Part shown: in pieces, positions 1 to 10,720 of the stretch
How positions within the stretch are numbered: the first letter of the stretch is position 1
Layout: every line of letters starts with the position of its first letter
Position numbers and translations under genes: made by a program
The notes under the pieces: model-generated
Seen by the model: the letters and a program-made list of their open reading frames with translations, nothing else
Told to the model about the DNA's origin: nothing
Databases searched by the model: none
Assembly (NCBI RefSeq): GCF_015704895.1
Contig: NZ_JADQWB010000007.1
Coordinates: 62,001-126,000 of the forward strand
DNA length: 64,000 nt
DNA from: Agrobacterium leguminum
Lineage (GTDB): Bacteria > Pseudomonadota > Alphaproteobacteria > Rhizobiales > Rhizobiaceae
Direction of reading: 5' to 3'

Positions 1-1
1 G

Positions 2-661
2 ATCGATCTCGACCAGCCCGTCACCTATGAAAAGCGGCTGGCGGAAGAGGTTGCGAGCGGCATGTTCCGTTATATGACGCCGGGTATCGTCATCTCACTA
101 CGCGATGCCGTTGCCGGCATGATGGTGCTGAGCGACAATGTCTGCACCAAGATGGTGCTGGAGAGGCTGACGCTGGAAGAGGTGGACGGTTATTGCAAAT
201 CGCTCGGCATGGCCAATACCCACCACCGTTTCCTCATCCCACCGCTGGCGCTGGCGGCCGACCATCCGTTGAAGACAGTTACGACCACCTCGGCGGCGGA
301 TCAGGTACTTCTGCTGCAGACCATTCTCGATGCGCAATCGTCGCCGGAGGCGCAGGCAAAGCTCGGTTGCAGCCCGCAATTGTGCGAGTGGGCCATGCAG
401 ACGCTGAAGAACCAGATTTTGCGTTATGGAATCCGCTCCCGCCTGCCTTTCGAGGCCGTGGTGGCCAGCAAGAGCGGTCGCGGCAAGCGCGGGCGCATGG
501 ATGCCGGTATCGTCTACAGAAACGGCGCGCCGTCCTTCATCATCACCACCTATACCGATGAGGTGCCGCAAACCATGCCTGATGGCACGCCGGGATACAC
601 CATCGCGCTCGAAACGATCGGCCGGCTGGCACAGGCCTGCTGGGATGGCTTTCACCAATGA
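2..661 (+). CDS. class A beta-lactamase-like serine hydrolase, 3' part only
   Basis: The reading frame is open to the left edge of the window, so the 5' part is missing. The visible part has the SDN triad of class A beta-lactamases (codons at 131-139) and a KSG box (470-478) at the place of the family KTG box. The active-site SxxK should lie about 60 residues before SDN and so falls outside the window. Such proteins are periplasmic serine hydrolases of the beta-lactamase/DD-peptidase fold, and many rhizobial members sit beside peptide transporters rather than acting as true resistance enzymes. The stop overlaps an ATG, but the next gene probably starts 30 bases later. Substrate unknown; a peptide or peptidoglycan-derived amide is an inference from the neighbours. 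Confidence 0.75.
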   Translation: MDLDQPVTYEKRLAEEVASGMFRYMTPGIVISLRDAVAGMMVLSDNVCTKMVLERLTLEEVDGYCKSLGMANTHHRFLIPPLALAADHPLKTVTTTSAADQVLLLQTILDAQSSPEAQAKLGCSPQLCEWAMQTLKNQILRYGIRSRLPFEAVVASKSGRGKRGRMDAGIVYRNGAPSFIITTYTDEVPQTMPDGTPGYTIALETIGRLAQACWDGFHQ

Positions 662-690
662 CAATCAATGACAACAAAGAGGGTAGAACA

Positions 691-2235
691 GTGAAAAAAC
701 TTCTTCTCGCAGGCGTTGCCCTGCTCGTGACCGCCAATATGGCCGCAGCACGCGATATCACCATCGCCCAAAGCTCGGATCTGCGCAGCAACAATCCGGG
801 TGTGAACCGCGACGGCAATACGGACGGGGTGATCCTGCATATCGTCGAAGGTCTTGTCGGCTACAACAACGCCGGCGAGGTGAAGCCGCTTCTCGCCGAG
901 AGCGTCGACGTTTCGCCCGATGGCCTGACCTATACGTTCAAGCTGCGCAAGGATGTGAAGTTCCACAATGGCAAGCCGCTGACCGCAGAGGATGTCGTCT
1001 GGAACTGGACGCGCTATCTGAAGCCGGAAACCAAATGGGCCTGCCTCAACGATTTCGCCGAGGGCGGAGCAGCTCACGTCACGGGCGTCAAGGCCACGGA
1101 TGCATCCACGGTTCAGATTACCCTTGAAAAACCCTCCGCCGTTTTCCTCGGTCTCATGTCGCGGCCGGAATGCGGTTATACCGGCATGATCTCGCCGGAA
1201 TCGGTTGCTGCCGATGGCAGCTTCGCCAAGCCCATCGGCACCGGGCCGTTCCAGTGGGACGAGTGGAAGAAAGGCGAATATATCCGCCTCGCCAAATTTG
1301 CCGATTATGTTTCGCCGGCAAATGACGGCAAGCCGGACGGCATGGTCGGCTCCAAGCGGCCGCTCGCCGACGGCATCAAGTTCATGGTTATTCCCGATGC
1401 TTCGACCGTGAAGGCCGGGCTTGAATCGGGTGTGCTCGATACGGCCGAGATTTCGCCCGATCTCATTCCGGAGTTCAAGACCAATGAGAAGATGCAGCTC
1501 ATCGTCGCCCGCAACAACGGCAAGAACCTGTTCTACATCCAGACCCGCGACAAGGTGCTGAGCAATCCCGGCGTGCGCCGCGCCATGGCGATGGCGCTTG
1601 ATCTCGATGAACTGGTCGCGGCCGCATCGAACGGTACTGGCGAAGCCAACGGCTCGATGGTCTCGCAGGACTCGGTTTATTATGACGAGGCCCAGAAAAA
1701 GCGCCCGGCCTATGATGTCGAGGCCGCGAAGAAGGAGCTGGAGGCCGCCGGTTACAAGGGCGAGCCGATCTCCATCATCGCCAACAAGCGCGGCAACGTG
1801 CCGAGCTTCCCGGCCGCCGTCATGGCGCAGGCCATGATGCAGCAGGCGGGTCTCAACGTGCAGATCGAGGTGCTGGACTATGCCACGCAGGTGGATCGCC
1901 GCCGTTCCGGCAATTATCAGGTGATCTCGCAGTCGGTCGCCCCGCGTCTCGACCCGGCCCTGATGTATGCCTTCTATGTCGGCAACAAGGACAAGAACGC
2001 CTCCCTGATGTGGGACGATCCGAAGGCGATAGAACTGATGAAGGCCGCTTATGTGGAGGCCGACCAGACCAAGCGCCAGAAGATTTTCGACGAGTTCCAC
2101 GAGCTGATGCTGAAGGAAATGCCGGGTATCTTCCTCTACGACATGGTCGATGTCTGGGGCGCCACGAAGAAGCTCAAGGGCCAGCCGGTCTGGCAGTCGA
2201 ACGCCCGTCTCTGGGAAGTCTCGGTCGACAACTGA
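691..2235 (+). CDS. ABC transporter substrate-binding protein, peptide/opine type (SBP family 5)
   Basis: A 514-residue periplasmic binding protein of the DppA/OppA family. I chose the GTG at 691 because it directly begins a good signal peptide (MKKLLLAGVALLV, cleavage after MAAA) and has AGAGGG just upstream. The in-frame ATG at 658 would add a hydrophilic leader. Family features include the early TDG segment, the PLLAESVDVSPDGLTYTFKL block and the W-N-W-T region typical of SBP family 5. No permease or ATPase gene follows, so the membrane parts must lie upstream of the window or elsewhere. An M20 amidohydrolase follows, pointing to uptake and cleavage of a small peptide or acyl-amino acid. 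Exact ligand unknown. Confidence 0.88.
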   Translation: MKKLLLAGVALLVTANMAAARDITIAQSSDLRSNNPGVNRDGNTDGVILHIVEGLVGYNNAGEVKPLLAESVDVSPDGLTYTFKLRKDVKFHNGKPLTAEDVVWNWTRYLKPETKWACLNDFAEGGAAHVTGVKATDASTVQITLEKPSAVFLGLMSRPECGYTGMISPESVAADGSFAKPIGTGPFQWDEWKKGEYIRLAKFADYVSPANDGKPDGMVGSKRPLADGIKFMVIPDASTVKAGLESGVLDTAEISPDLIPEFKTNEKMQLIVARNNGKNLFYIQTRDKVLSNPGVRRAMAMALDLDELVAAASNGTGEANGSMVSQDSVYYDEAQKKRPAYDVEAAKKELEAAGYKGEPISIIANKRGNVPSFPAAVMAQAMMQQAGLNVQIEVLDYATQVDRRRSGNYQVISQSVAPRLDPALMYAFYVGNKDKNASLMWDDPKAIELMKAAYVEADQTKRQKIFDEFHELMLKEMPGIFLYDMVDVWGATKKLKGQPVWQSNARLWEVSVDN

Positions 2236-2245
2236 TCCACTGTTG

Positions 2246-2279
2246 CCCGCGCCGGAGGCGGACCCCGGCGCGGGCTTTC
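2246..2279 (+). terminator. GC-rich hairpin after the binding-protein gene
   Basis: CCCGCGCC (2246-2253) pairs perfectly with GGCGCGGG (2267-2274), followed by only a short CTTTCC. The weak T-run makes partial termination or transcript protection as likely as full termination. Confidence 0.5.
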
Positions 2280-2362
2280 CATCATAGGGTGCAAGGATTT
2301 GGCGGTGCATCCGCCGAAGCGCTTGCGCGTGCCCGTAAAGGGCGGAAATGCGAGGACAAGCC

Positions 2363-3805
2363 ATGAACCGTGACGCCGTGATGTCGATTGCCGCCGAAGT
2401 CGAGGTGATGAAGCCCGATTTCACCACCTTGAGCGACAGCATCTGGGATTTTGCCGAACTCAAATTCGAGGAACAGCAATCTGCCGGCGTTCTGGCGGGC
2501 GCGCTCGAGGAAAATGGCTTTGCGGTTCGCCGTGGCGTGGCAGGCATGGAGACGGCCTTCATCGGCGAATTCGGCAGCGGCAAGCCGGTTATCGCTTTTC
2601 TCGGTGAATTCGATGCGCTGGCCGGCATGAGCCAGGTGGCCGATGTGGCTAAGGTGCAGCCGCGCGAGGCGGGTGCCACCGGCCATGGCTGCGGCCACAA
2701 CCTGCTTGGCGTCGGCTCATTGATGGCCGCTATTGCGCTCGCCCGGCATCTGGAAACCAATAATCTGCCCGGCACCGTGCGTTATTACGGTTGCCCCGGC
2801 GAGGAGGGCGGTTCCGGCAAAACCTTCATGGTGCGCGCCGGCCTTTTTGACGATGTCGATGCGGCGCTGACCTGGCATCCGGCACCTTTCAACGGCGTAC
2901 GCTCGACCAATAATCTGGCCGTGCTGGAATATTTTTACCGTTTCAAGGGTGTTGCGGCCCATGCCTCCAACGCTGCCCATCTCGGGCGTTCGGCGCTCGA
3001 TGCCGTCGAACTGATGAATGTCGGCGTCAATTTCCTGCGCGAACACATGCCGCAGGATTGCCGGGTGCATTATGCGATCACCGATACCGGCGGCAAGGCG
3101 GCGAATGTGGTACAGGCGAAGGCGGAAGTGCTCTACCTGATCCGCGCCCCGGAGATGCGTCAGGCGCTCGATCTCGCCGCAAGGGTGGACAAGGTGGCGC
3201 GCGGCGCGGCGATGATGACCGAAACGGAGGTGGAAATCGTCTTCGATACCGCTTCCACCAATCTCCTGCCCAATATTACGCTGGAAACGGCGATGCATGA
3301 AAACATGGTGGCGCTCGGCCCCATCGCTTTCGACGAGGCGGATATCGCTTTCGCCAAACTTATTCAGGACACTTTCACCGACGAGGCGATCAAAAGCAGC
3401 ATCCGGCTCTATCAGATAAAGGGCGATGTCTTTTCCAATCGGAGGATCGACGGGTCGACGCCGCTGCATCTCGGCCTGCGCGATTTCGAGGGCCAGTCGC
3501 ATTTTCGGGCGGGTTCCACCGATGTCGGTGATGTCAGCTGGGTGACGCCAACCGCACAGTGCTGGACGCCCGCCTGGGCGATCGGCACCAATCCGCATAC
3601 CTGGCAGGTGGTGGCGCAGGGCAAAAGCCCCGCCGCCCACAAGGCCATGGCCCATGCCGCCAAAACACTCGCATCGACCGGCTTTGCGCTGATGACCTCG
3701 CCGGAACTGCTCGCCAGTGCCAAAAGGGAATGGCAGGAAAAGACCGAGGGCAGCAAATATGTCTGCCCGATTCCCGCCGATGTCATGCCCGGTTCCCATC
3801 GATAG
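2363..3805 (+). CDS. M20-family amidohydrolase, AbgB-like
   Basis: A 480-residue cytoplasmic metallo-amidohydrolase that closely resembles p-aminobenzoyl-glutamate hydrolase subunit AbgB in length and in its motifs: GHGCGHNLLG, YGCPGEEGGSGKTF, TWHPAPFNG and the late GTNPHTWQ, which hold the metal-binding His and Glu residues. Start chosen at 2363, where GAGGA lies at a good distance; the upstream ATG at 2348 has no ribosome site. The reaction would be hydrolysis of an amide between an acyl or aryl group and an amino acid. It follows the peptide-type binding protein by 127 bases and probably handles the imported compound. The real substrate cannot be read from sequence; other members act on dipeptides or N-acyl amino acids. 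Confidence 0.85.
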   Translation: MNRDAVMSIAAEVEVMKPDFTTLSDSIWDFAELKFEEQQSAGVLAGALEENGFAVRRGVAGMETAFIGEFGSGKPVIAFLGEFDALAGMSQVADVAKVQPREAGATGHGCGHNLLGVGSLMAAIALARHLETNNLPGTVRYYGCPGEEGGSGKTFMVRAGLFDDVDAALTWHPAPFNGVRSTNNLAVLEYFYRFKGVAAHASNAAHLGRSALDAVELMNVGVNFLREHMPQDCRVHYAITDTGGKAANVVQAKAEVLYLIRAPEMRQALDLAARVDKVARGAAMMTETEVEIVFDTASTNLLPNITLETAMHENMVALGPIAFDEADIAFAKLIQDTFTDEAIKSSIRLYQIKGDVFSNRRIDGSTPLHLGLRDFEGQSHFRAGSTDVGDVSWVTPTAQCWTPAWAIGTNPHTWQVVAQGKSPAAHKAMAHAAKTLASTGFALMTSPELLASAKREWQEKTEGSKYVCPIPADVMPGSHR

Positions 3806-4322
3806 AACGTGGTGCACCAACACGCCCATTCTGCTGAACCTGTTCCCTTATCGCGTATTTTCGCCGGTGGAATGGTGCCTCACATGGGCGCGGCAAGCGA
3901 AAAAATGTGACCCGCCGGTGGTCTTGCCAATGGCAGGGTTTGCGGGTCCGGCATTGGAAACGGACCTTCCGCCATATTCCTCGTGATCCTCGGTTTCGGC
4001 CCGAGGATCCATGATTTCAACGGCTTATCGATCCTCGCCTGACGAGCGGGGGTAACATTGAAAAAGCTTCGGCGTGGTTCCCGGCAATCCGCCCCGGAAC
4101 TCCTTCCTCCTGAAATCCTCCTTAATCACCGCCTTGTGTGCCGCTTCGCCGCCTTGCCGTGAAGAAAGCATTGACGTTCGGACCAAAAATGGAATAAATA
4201 TATCGAACAGACAGAAAATCGGTTTCATTATTCCGTTTTCTCGCTGTGAGGAGGTAGCGGCGGGCTCTCGGGTTCGCCTCCGGCTGGGAGAGGTGGCGCC
4301 GGACACCGAGGAGGAGAAAACA
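3806..4322. other. intergenic region before the sugar ABC operon
   Basis: No convincing gene. It holds a 9-base inverted repeat (GATCCTCGG at 3985-3993, CCGAGGATC at 4001-4009) of a type often scattered in Agrobacterium genomes, and a second one with GGAATAA (4191-4197) and TTATTCC (4228-4234). A possible sigma-70 promoter is TTGACG at 4171-4176 with TAAATA at 4195-4200. A long G-rich leader then precedes the start at 4323. Confidence 0.5.
4171..4200 (+). promoter_or_regulatory. candidate sigma-70 promoter of the inositol/ribose-type ABC operon
   Basis: TTGACG (4171-4176) and TAAATA (4195-4200) are 18 bases apart. The -10 box lies in the only AT-rich patch of the leader and within a GGAATAA/TTATTCC inverted repeat that could be an operator. 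Assigned by eye from consensus only. Confidence 0.35.
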
Positions 4323-5252
4323 ATGAAGAAATTTATCATCGGCGCAGCCATGTCTGTGCTTCTGGGCACGGCGGCGCATGCGGAGACCGTGGGCGTCTCG
4401 ATGGCGCTGTTCGACGACAACTTCCTGACCGTGCTGCGCAACGGCATGCAGGATTATTCCAAGGAACTGAAGGGCGTGACCCTGCAGGTCGAGGACGCCC
4501 AGAACGACGTCGCCAAGCAGCAGAGCCAGATCCAGAATTTCATCGCGTCCAAGGTCGACGCGATCATCGTCAACCCGGTTGATACGGATGCGACGGCGGC
4601 CATGTCGAAGCTCGCCGCCGACGCCAAGATTCCGCTGGTTTACGTCAACCGCCAGCCGGTGAACGTCGATAGCCTGCCGGACGGCCAGGCATTCGTCGCC
4701 TCCGACGAGACAGTGGCCGGCACGCTTGAAGCGAAAGAAGTTTGCCGCCTTCTCGGTGGCAAGGGCAATGCGGTCATCATGATGGGTGAGCTTTCCAATC
4801 AGGCGGCGCGCATGCGCACGCAGTCTGCCAAGGACGTTCTGAAGACCGACGAATGCAAGGGTATTTCGGTTGTTGAAGAGCAGACCGCGAACTGGCAGCG
4901 CACGCAGGGTTCCGACCTTGTGACCAACTGGCTCTCCAGCGGCATCGAATTCAATGCCGTCATCGCCAACAACGATGAAATGGCGATTGGCGCGATCCAG
5001 GCCCTGAAGGCCGCAGGCAAGGACATGAAGAGCTATGTCGTCGCCGGCGTTGACGCCACGCAGGACGCCCTTGCCGCGATGCAGGCGGGCGATCTGGATG
5101 TAACTGTGTTCCAGGATGCGGCAGGGCAGGGCAAGGGCGCTCTCGATGCTGCGCTGAAGCTCGTCAAGGGCGACAAGGTGGAGAAGAAGGTCTACATTCC
5201 TTTCCAGCTCGTCACGCCTGAAAACGTCAAGGACTACGTGGCCAAGAACTAA
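4323..5252 (+). CDS. sugar ABC transporter substrate-binding protein, inositol/rhizopine-like (RbsB family)
   Basis: A 309-residue periplasmic binding protein of the type 1, RbsB-like fold. Start at 4323 follows GAGGAG and begins a signal peptide (MKKFIIGAAMSVLLG, cleavage after AHA). Earlier in-frame starts give no secretion signal. Family marks include FDDNFL near the mature N-terminus, the NPVDTDA hinge segment, the NNDEMAIGA block and GVDAT. The gene order binding protein, ATPase, permease matches the Caulobacter ibpA-iatA-iatP inositol system, and the protein also resembles rhizopine-binding MocB. Inositol or an inositol derivative is therefore the best guess; ribose or another cyclic sugar remains possible. 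Confidence 0.85.
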   Translation: MKKFIIGAAMSVLLGTAAHAETVGVSMALFDDNFLTVLRNGMQDYSKELKGVTLQVEDAQNDVAKQQSQIQNFIASKVDAIIVNPVDTDATAAMSKLAADAKIPLVYVNRQPVNVDSLPDGQAFVASDETVAGTLEAKEVCRLLGGKGNAVIMMGELSNQAARMRTQSAKDVLKTDECKGISVVEEQTANWQRTQGSDLVTNWLSSGIEFNAVIANNDEMAIGAIQALKAAGKDMKSYVVAGVDATQDALAAMQAGDLDVTVFQDAAGQGKGALDAALKLVKGDKVEKKVYIPFQLVTPENVKDYVAKN

Positions 5253-5262
5253 CGGCCGCCTT

Positions 5263-5338
5263 CCGGCATCTGCGCCCGTTCAGATCGATATTGGAGGCAG
5301 ATGCCGGTTTCCGACGGCGCCGAAGACAAGCTTCGGTG
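5263..5338 (+). promoter_or_regulatory. two tandem hairpins after the binding-protein gene
   Basis: CCGGCATCTGC (5263-5273) pairs perfectly with GCAGATGCCGG (5297-5307). A second stem follows, GCGCCGAAG (5318-5326) with CTTCGGTGC (5331-5339, one wobble). Neither has a strong T-run. They probably protect the binding-protein message or reduce read-through into the ATPase gene, as is common in ABC operons. Confidence 0.55.
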
Positions 5339-5491
5339 CGCGAGCGGATTACGATTGAATTTCAGTGAATTCAAAGTGTTGCAGCGCCTTTCATGTCGTG
5401 ATCGACATGGCGCTGCAAGCCTCCCCGGAGGCAAGGTGCGCCGTCTGGCAAAGCCTGTTTCCGGTCATTTTTGTCTATTGTGGAGGATGAG

Positions 5492-7033
<1,542 letters not shown>

Positions 7034-7065
7034 GGCGCGCCGGGATTTCTCGAGGAGGAATGACT

Positions 7066-8097
7066 ATGAATACGAACGCCGCCGCCAACACAGAGTTGGA
7101 CGCAAAGTCCGGACGCAAGCCGCACCGGCGCATCCCGCCGGAGGCCAATATCTTTTTCGTGCTGATCGGCATCGCGCTGGTTTATGAAATTCTCGGCTGG
7201 ATTTTCATCGGCCAGAGCTTCCTGATGAACCAGCAGCGCCTGACGATCATGATCCTGCAGGTCTCGGTGATCGGCATCATCGCGGTTGGTGTCACGCAGG
7301 TCATCATCACCGGCGGTATCGATCTCTCTTCCGGTTCCGTGGTCGGCCTGACGGCGATGCTGTCCGCCAGCGTGGCGCAATCGTCCACATGGCCGCGGGC
7401 GCTTTATCCGGGGTTGACCGATCTGCCCTTCTTCATACCGCTCGCCGTCGGCATATTGGCTGGCGCCCTTGCGGGCTTCATCAACGGGCAACTCATCGCC
7501 CGCACCAAAATTCCGCCCTTCATCGCAACGCTTGGCATGATGGTGACGGCGCGTGGTCTTTCCAAGTGGTATACGAAGGGCCAGCCGATCTCCGGTCTGA
7601 CGGACGGTTTCAACTTCATCGGCACGGGCATCTGGCCGGTCGTGGTGTTCCTCGTCGTCGCCGTCATCTTCCACGTGGCGCTGCGTTACACCCGCTACGG
7701 CAAGTTCACCTATGCCATCGGCGCCAACCAGCAGGCGGCACGCGTGTCCGGTATCAATATCGAGGCGCATCTGATCAAGGTCTATGCCATTGCTGGCCTG
7801 CTCGCCGGCCTCGCCGGTGTTGTCACCGCCGCTCGCGCACAGACGGCGCAGGCCGGCATGGGCGTGATGTATGAACTCGACGCCATCGCCGCAGCCGTCA
7901 TCGGTGGCACATCGCTCGCCGGCGGTGCCGGCCGCATCACCGGAACGGTGATCGGCACCATCATCCTCGGTGTCATGACGTCTGGCTTCACCTTCCTCCG
8001 GGTGGATGCCTATTATCAGGAAATCGTCAAGGGCCTGATCATCGTGGCTGCGGTCGTTGCCGACGTCTACCGACAGAAGAAACGCGCAAAGCGCTAA
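7066..8097 (+). CDS. sugar ABC transporter permease, RbsC/IatP type
   Basis: A 343-residue inner-membrane permease of the branched/ribose type (BPD_transp_2), with about eight to ten hydrophobic helices. Typical segments are ITGGIDLSSGSVVGL after the third helix and the GGTSLAGGAGRITGT loop near the end. ATG 7066 is preferred over 7060 because GAGGAGG at 7052-7058 leaves only one base before the latter. It is the last gene of the operon and is followed by a clear terminator. It forms the membrane channel for the ATPase encoded just upstream. Confidence 0.9.
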   Translation: MNTNAAANTELDAKSGRKPHRRIPPEANIFFVLIGIALVYEILGWIFIGQSFLMNQQRLTIMILQVSVIGIIAVGVTQVIITGGIDLSSGSVVGLTAMLSASVAQSSTWPRALYPGLTDLPFFIPLAVGILAGALAGFINGQLIARTKIPPFIATLGMMVTARGLSKWYTKGQPISGLTDGFNFIGTGIWPVVVFLVVAVIFHVALRYTRYGKFTYAIGANQQAARVSGINIEAHLIKVYAIAGLLAGLAGVVTAARAQTAQAGMGVMYELDAIAAAVIGGTSLAGGAGRITGTVIGTIILGVMTSGFTFLRVDAYYQEIVKGLIIVAAVVADVYRQKKRAKR

Positions 8098-8114
8098 ATC
8101 CTCCTCCCAGACTT

Positions 8115-8144
8115 GGGGCAGGCCTTCAGGCTTGCCCCTTTTTT
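8115..8144 (+). terminator. Rho-independent terminator of the inositol/ribose-type ABC operon
   Basis: GGGGCAGGCC (8115-8124) pairs with GGCTTGCCCC (8129-8138) with one wobble, loop TTCA, then six T residues. Confidence 0.85.
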
Positions 8145-8178
8145 GTGTTCCCGTGAGCCGAGGGGGATCGGCTAAGGC

Positions 8179-8934
8179 TCATGCCTTGCTGTTCCGATAG
8201 CCGTAGACGGCCTTGCCGAAGGCCTCGAACAAAGCGCGCGACGGCGCGTCGGTTTCAGCCCAATATTCCGGGTGCCATTGCACGCCGACGGCAAATCCCT
8301 TGGCGTCGATGACTGAAACGGCCTCGATGGTGCCGTCTGCCGCCGTCGCCTCCACCTGCAGGCGTGGCGCAGTTTCAGCAATCGCCTGCCGATGCAGCGA
8401 ATTGATCTGGATTTCACCCGACATGCCGAGATGCTGTGCAATGCAGGAACCTTCGCGCACATGCACCGGCTGGCGGATGGCGAAGGCCACGTCGCGGTCG
8501 TCATGTTCCGGCTTGCGGTGGTCCCATATGCCGGGCTGCTCTTGAATTTCGGACGCAAGCGTGCCGCCCAGCGCGACGTTCAGCTCCTGAATGCCGCGGC
8601 AGATGGCCAGCATCGGGATGCCGCGTTCGATGGCGCGGCGGATGAGCGGCAGGCTGGTGGCGTCGCGGGCCTGATCGAACGGGCCGTCACTTTCCTGCGC
8701 TTCTTTTCCGTAAAGGGCAGGATGCACATTGGTGGCGGAGCCGGACACGAGCAGGCCGTCCACCCGGTCGAGAATGGCGTCGACCTCGTTCCCGTCTTCG
8801 AAGGCGGGGACGATGAAGGACATGACGCCAGCCACTTTCAGCGCGGCGGAAACATATTGGTTCTGCGCGGCGTGCCAGTCGGCTCCGGTGAAATGCCGGA
8901 TGTCGGCGGGGACGGCGATAATGGGTTTTGGCAT
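8179..8934 (-). CDS. gamma-glutamyl-GABA hydrolase family protein (class I GATase-like, PuuD type)
   Basis: A 251-residue cytoplasmic hydrolase of peptidase family C26. The nucleophile Cys112 sits in the elbow AICRGIQELNVALGG, and the His221-Glu223 pair lies in GVQWHPEY. INSLHRQ is another conserved family block. PuuD removes glutamate from gamma-glutamyl-GABA in putrescine breakdown. This copy stands alone, facing the ABC operon and with no other puu genes nearby, so the substrate could be another gamma-glutamyl amide. Length and motifs are complete. Confidence 0.85.
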   Translation of the reverse strand: MPKPIIAVPADIRHFTGADWHAAQNQYVSAALKVAGVMSFIVPAFEDGNEVDAILDRVDGLLVSGSATNVHPALYGKEAQESDGPFDQARDATSLPLIRRAIERGIPMLAICRGIQELNVALGGTLASEIQEQPGIWDHRKPEHDDRDVAFAIRQPVHVREGSCIAQHLGMSGEIQINSLHRQAIAETAPRLQVEATAADGTIEAVSVIDAKGFAVGVQWHPEYWAETDAPSRALFEAFGKAVYGYRNSKA

Positions 8935-9238
8935 GGTGGCTCCGGGACGAATCTTCGAAATTTGTGCGACTGCCGGCTGGCCAAGTCAAGCACGCGTTTT
9001 GCGTTATGACGATCCTTTATGCGCCTAAAGTATAAGGCGATGCCGGGATATTTCAGTTGAAAATAAAATACGAAGCAGAGTTTCCGAAAATTCCCCGAAA
9101 GGCCGGTTTTTCCGCGATTAATTCTTGGTGCGGGTGCTTGTCAGCCGGGCCGTAACCGTGCTTACTTTGCTGCGATGCCTGAACAGCAACGAGGGGAATT
9201 CAAAGCTGCGGGCAGCGTTCATATCTGGGAGGATATAG
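8935..9238. other. divergent promoter region between the C26 hydrolase and the TRAP binding protein
   Basis: No gene seen. A short inverted repeat (CGCCT and AGGCG around 9020-9040) and AT-rich stretches at 9050-9120 are the only visible structure. The ribosome site GGGAGGA for the next gene is at 9227-9233. Confidence 0.45.
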
Positions 9239-10336
<1,098 letters not shown>

Positions 10337-10365
10337 TTATTCGGTGACGGCGGACCGAGCAAAGG

Positions 10366-10394
10366 CCCTGGGGATTTCGGTCTCCGGGGTTTTT
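10366..10394 (+). terminator. terminator of the TRAP binding-protein gene
   Basis: CCCTGGGGA (10366-10374) pairs with TCTCCGGGG (10381-10389), nine pairs with two wobbles, loop TTTCGG, followed by TTTTT. Confidence 0.8.
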
Positions 10395-10555
10395 GTTGTG
10401 CGTGCATGCCTTCACGCATCCGACAACAAAGGATGATTTACGATCAATTCCGTTGTGGGCAAAAGCAGCAGGCTCCGGGGCCAGCCGGAGTGTCGGCGAG
10501 GATTGGCCACGCCGACCTCGGCAAAGGCCTTGCTCTCAACTGTGGAGGTGATGCG

Positions 10556-10636
10556 ATGTGGAAAACGCTGAGCATTGCATTCGTCATTAGGAAAAACCGG
10601 ACAGGCTGGTCAGTGACTGTCCGGTTCAATTTCTAA
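10556..10636 (+). CDS. candidate 26-residue small protein with a near-perfect ribosome binding site
   Basis: An ATG at 10556 opens a 26-codon frame ending in TAA at 10634-10636. It is preceded by GGAGGTGAT at 10544-10552, a nine-base match to the complement of the 16S rRNA 3' end, at normal spacing. The peptide begins MWKTLSIAFVIRKN and is basic with a short hydrophobic part. Its second half lies inside the inverted repeat that works as terminator for the opposite-strand TRAP genes, so part of the sequence is constrained by that hairpin. No function is known to me. It could be a true small protein, a leader peptide or chance. Confidence 0.4.
   Translation: MWKTLSIAFVIRKNRTGWSVTVRFNF
10592..10626 (-). 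terminator. terminator of the TRAP dctQM operon
   Basis: AACCGGACAG (10595-10604) is a perfect inverted repeat of CTGTCCGGTT (10617-10626). Read on the minus strand the stem is followed by a T-run (plus-strand A residues at 10592-10596), as expected about 100 bases after the dctM stop. Confidence 0.75.
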
Positions 10637-10720
10637 AGAGAATAAACGGAAGGCAGGGGCGCAACCCTGTCTTCCACTCCGCAATCATAAGCGTTTCGCC
10701 CAGTCCTTACAAGACGCCGA

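Noticed and set aside
652..2775. 707-codon frame antisense to the peptide binding-protein gene
   Set aside because: Spans two clear plus-strand genes; no ribosome site or known family; shadow of codon bias.
3985..4009. Inverted repeat GATCCTCGG...CCGAGGATC as terminator
   Set aside because: No T-run after it and 180 bases beyond the amidohydrolase stop; kept only as part of the intergenic note.
9017..9040. CGCCT...AGGCG repeat as operator
   Set aside because: Arms are only five bases and such matches are frequent in this GC range.
10406..10554. Longer form of the small ORF, starting at 10406
   Set aside because: Different upstream part without ribosome site and with random-like composition; only the last 26 codons have a good start.
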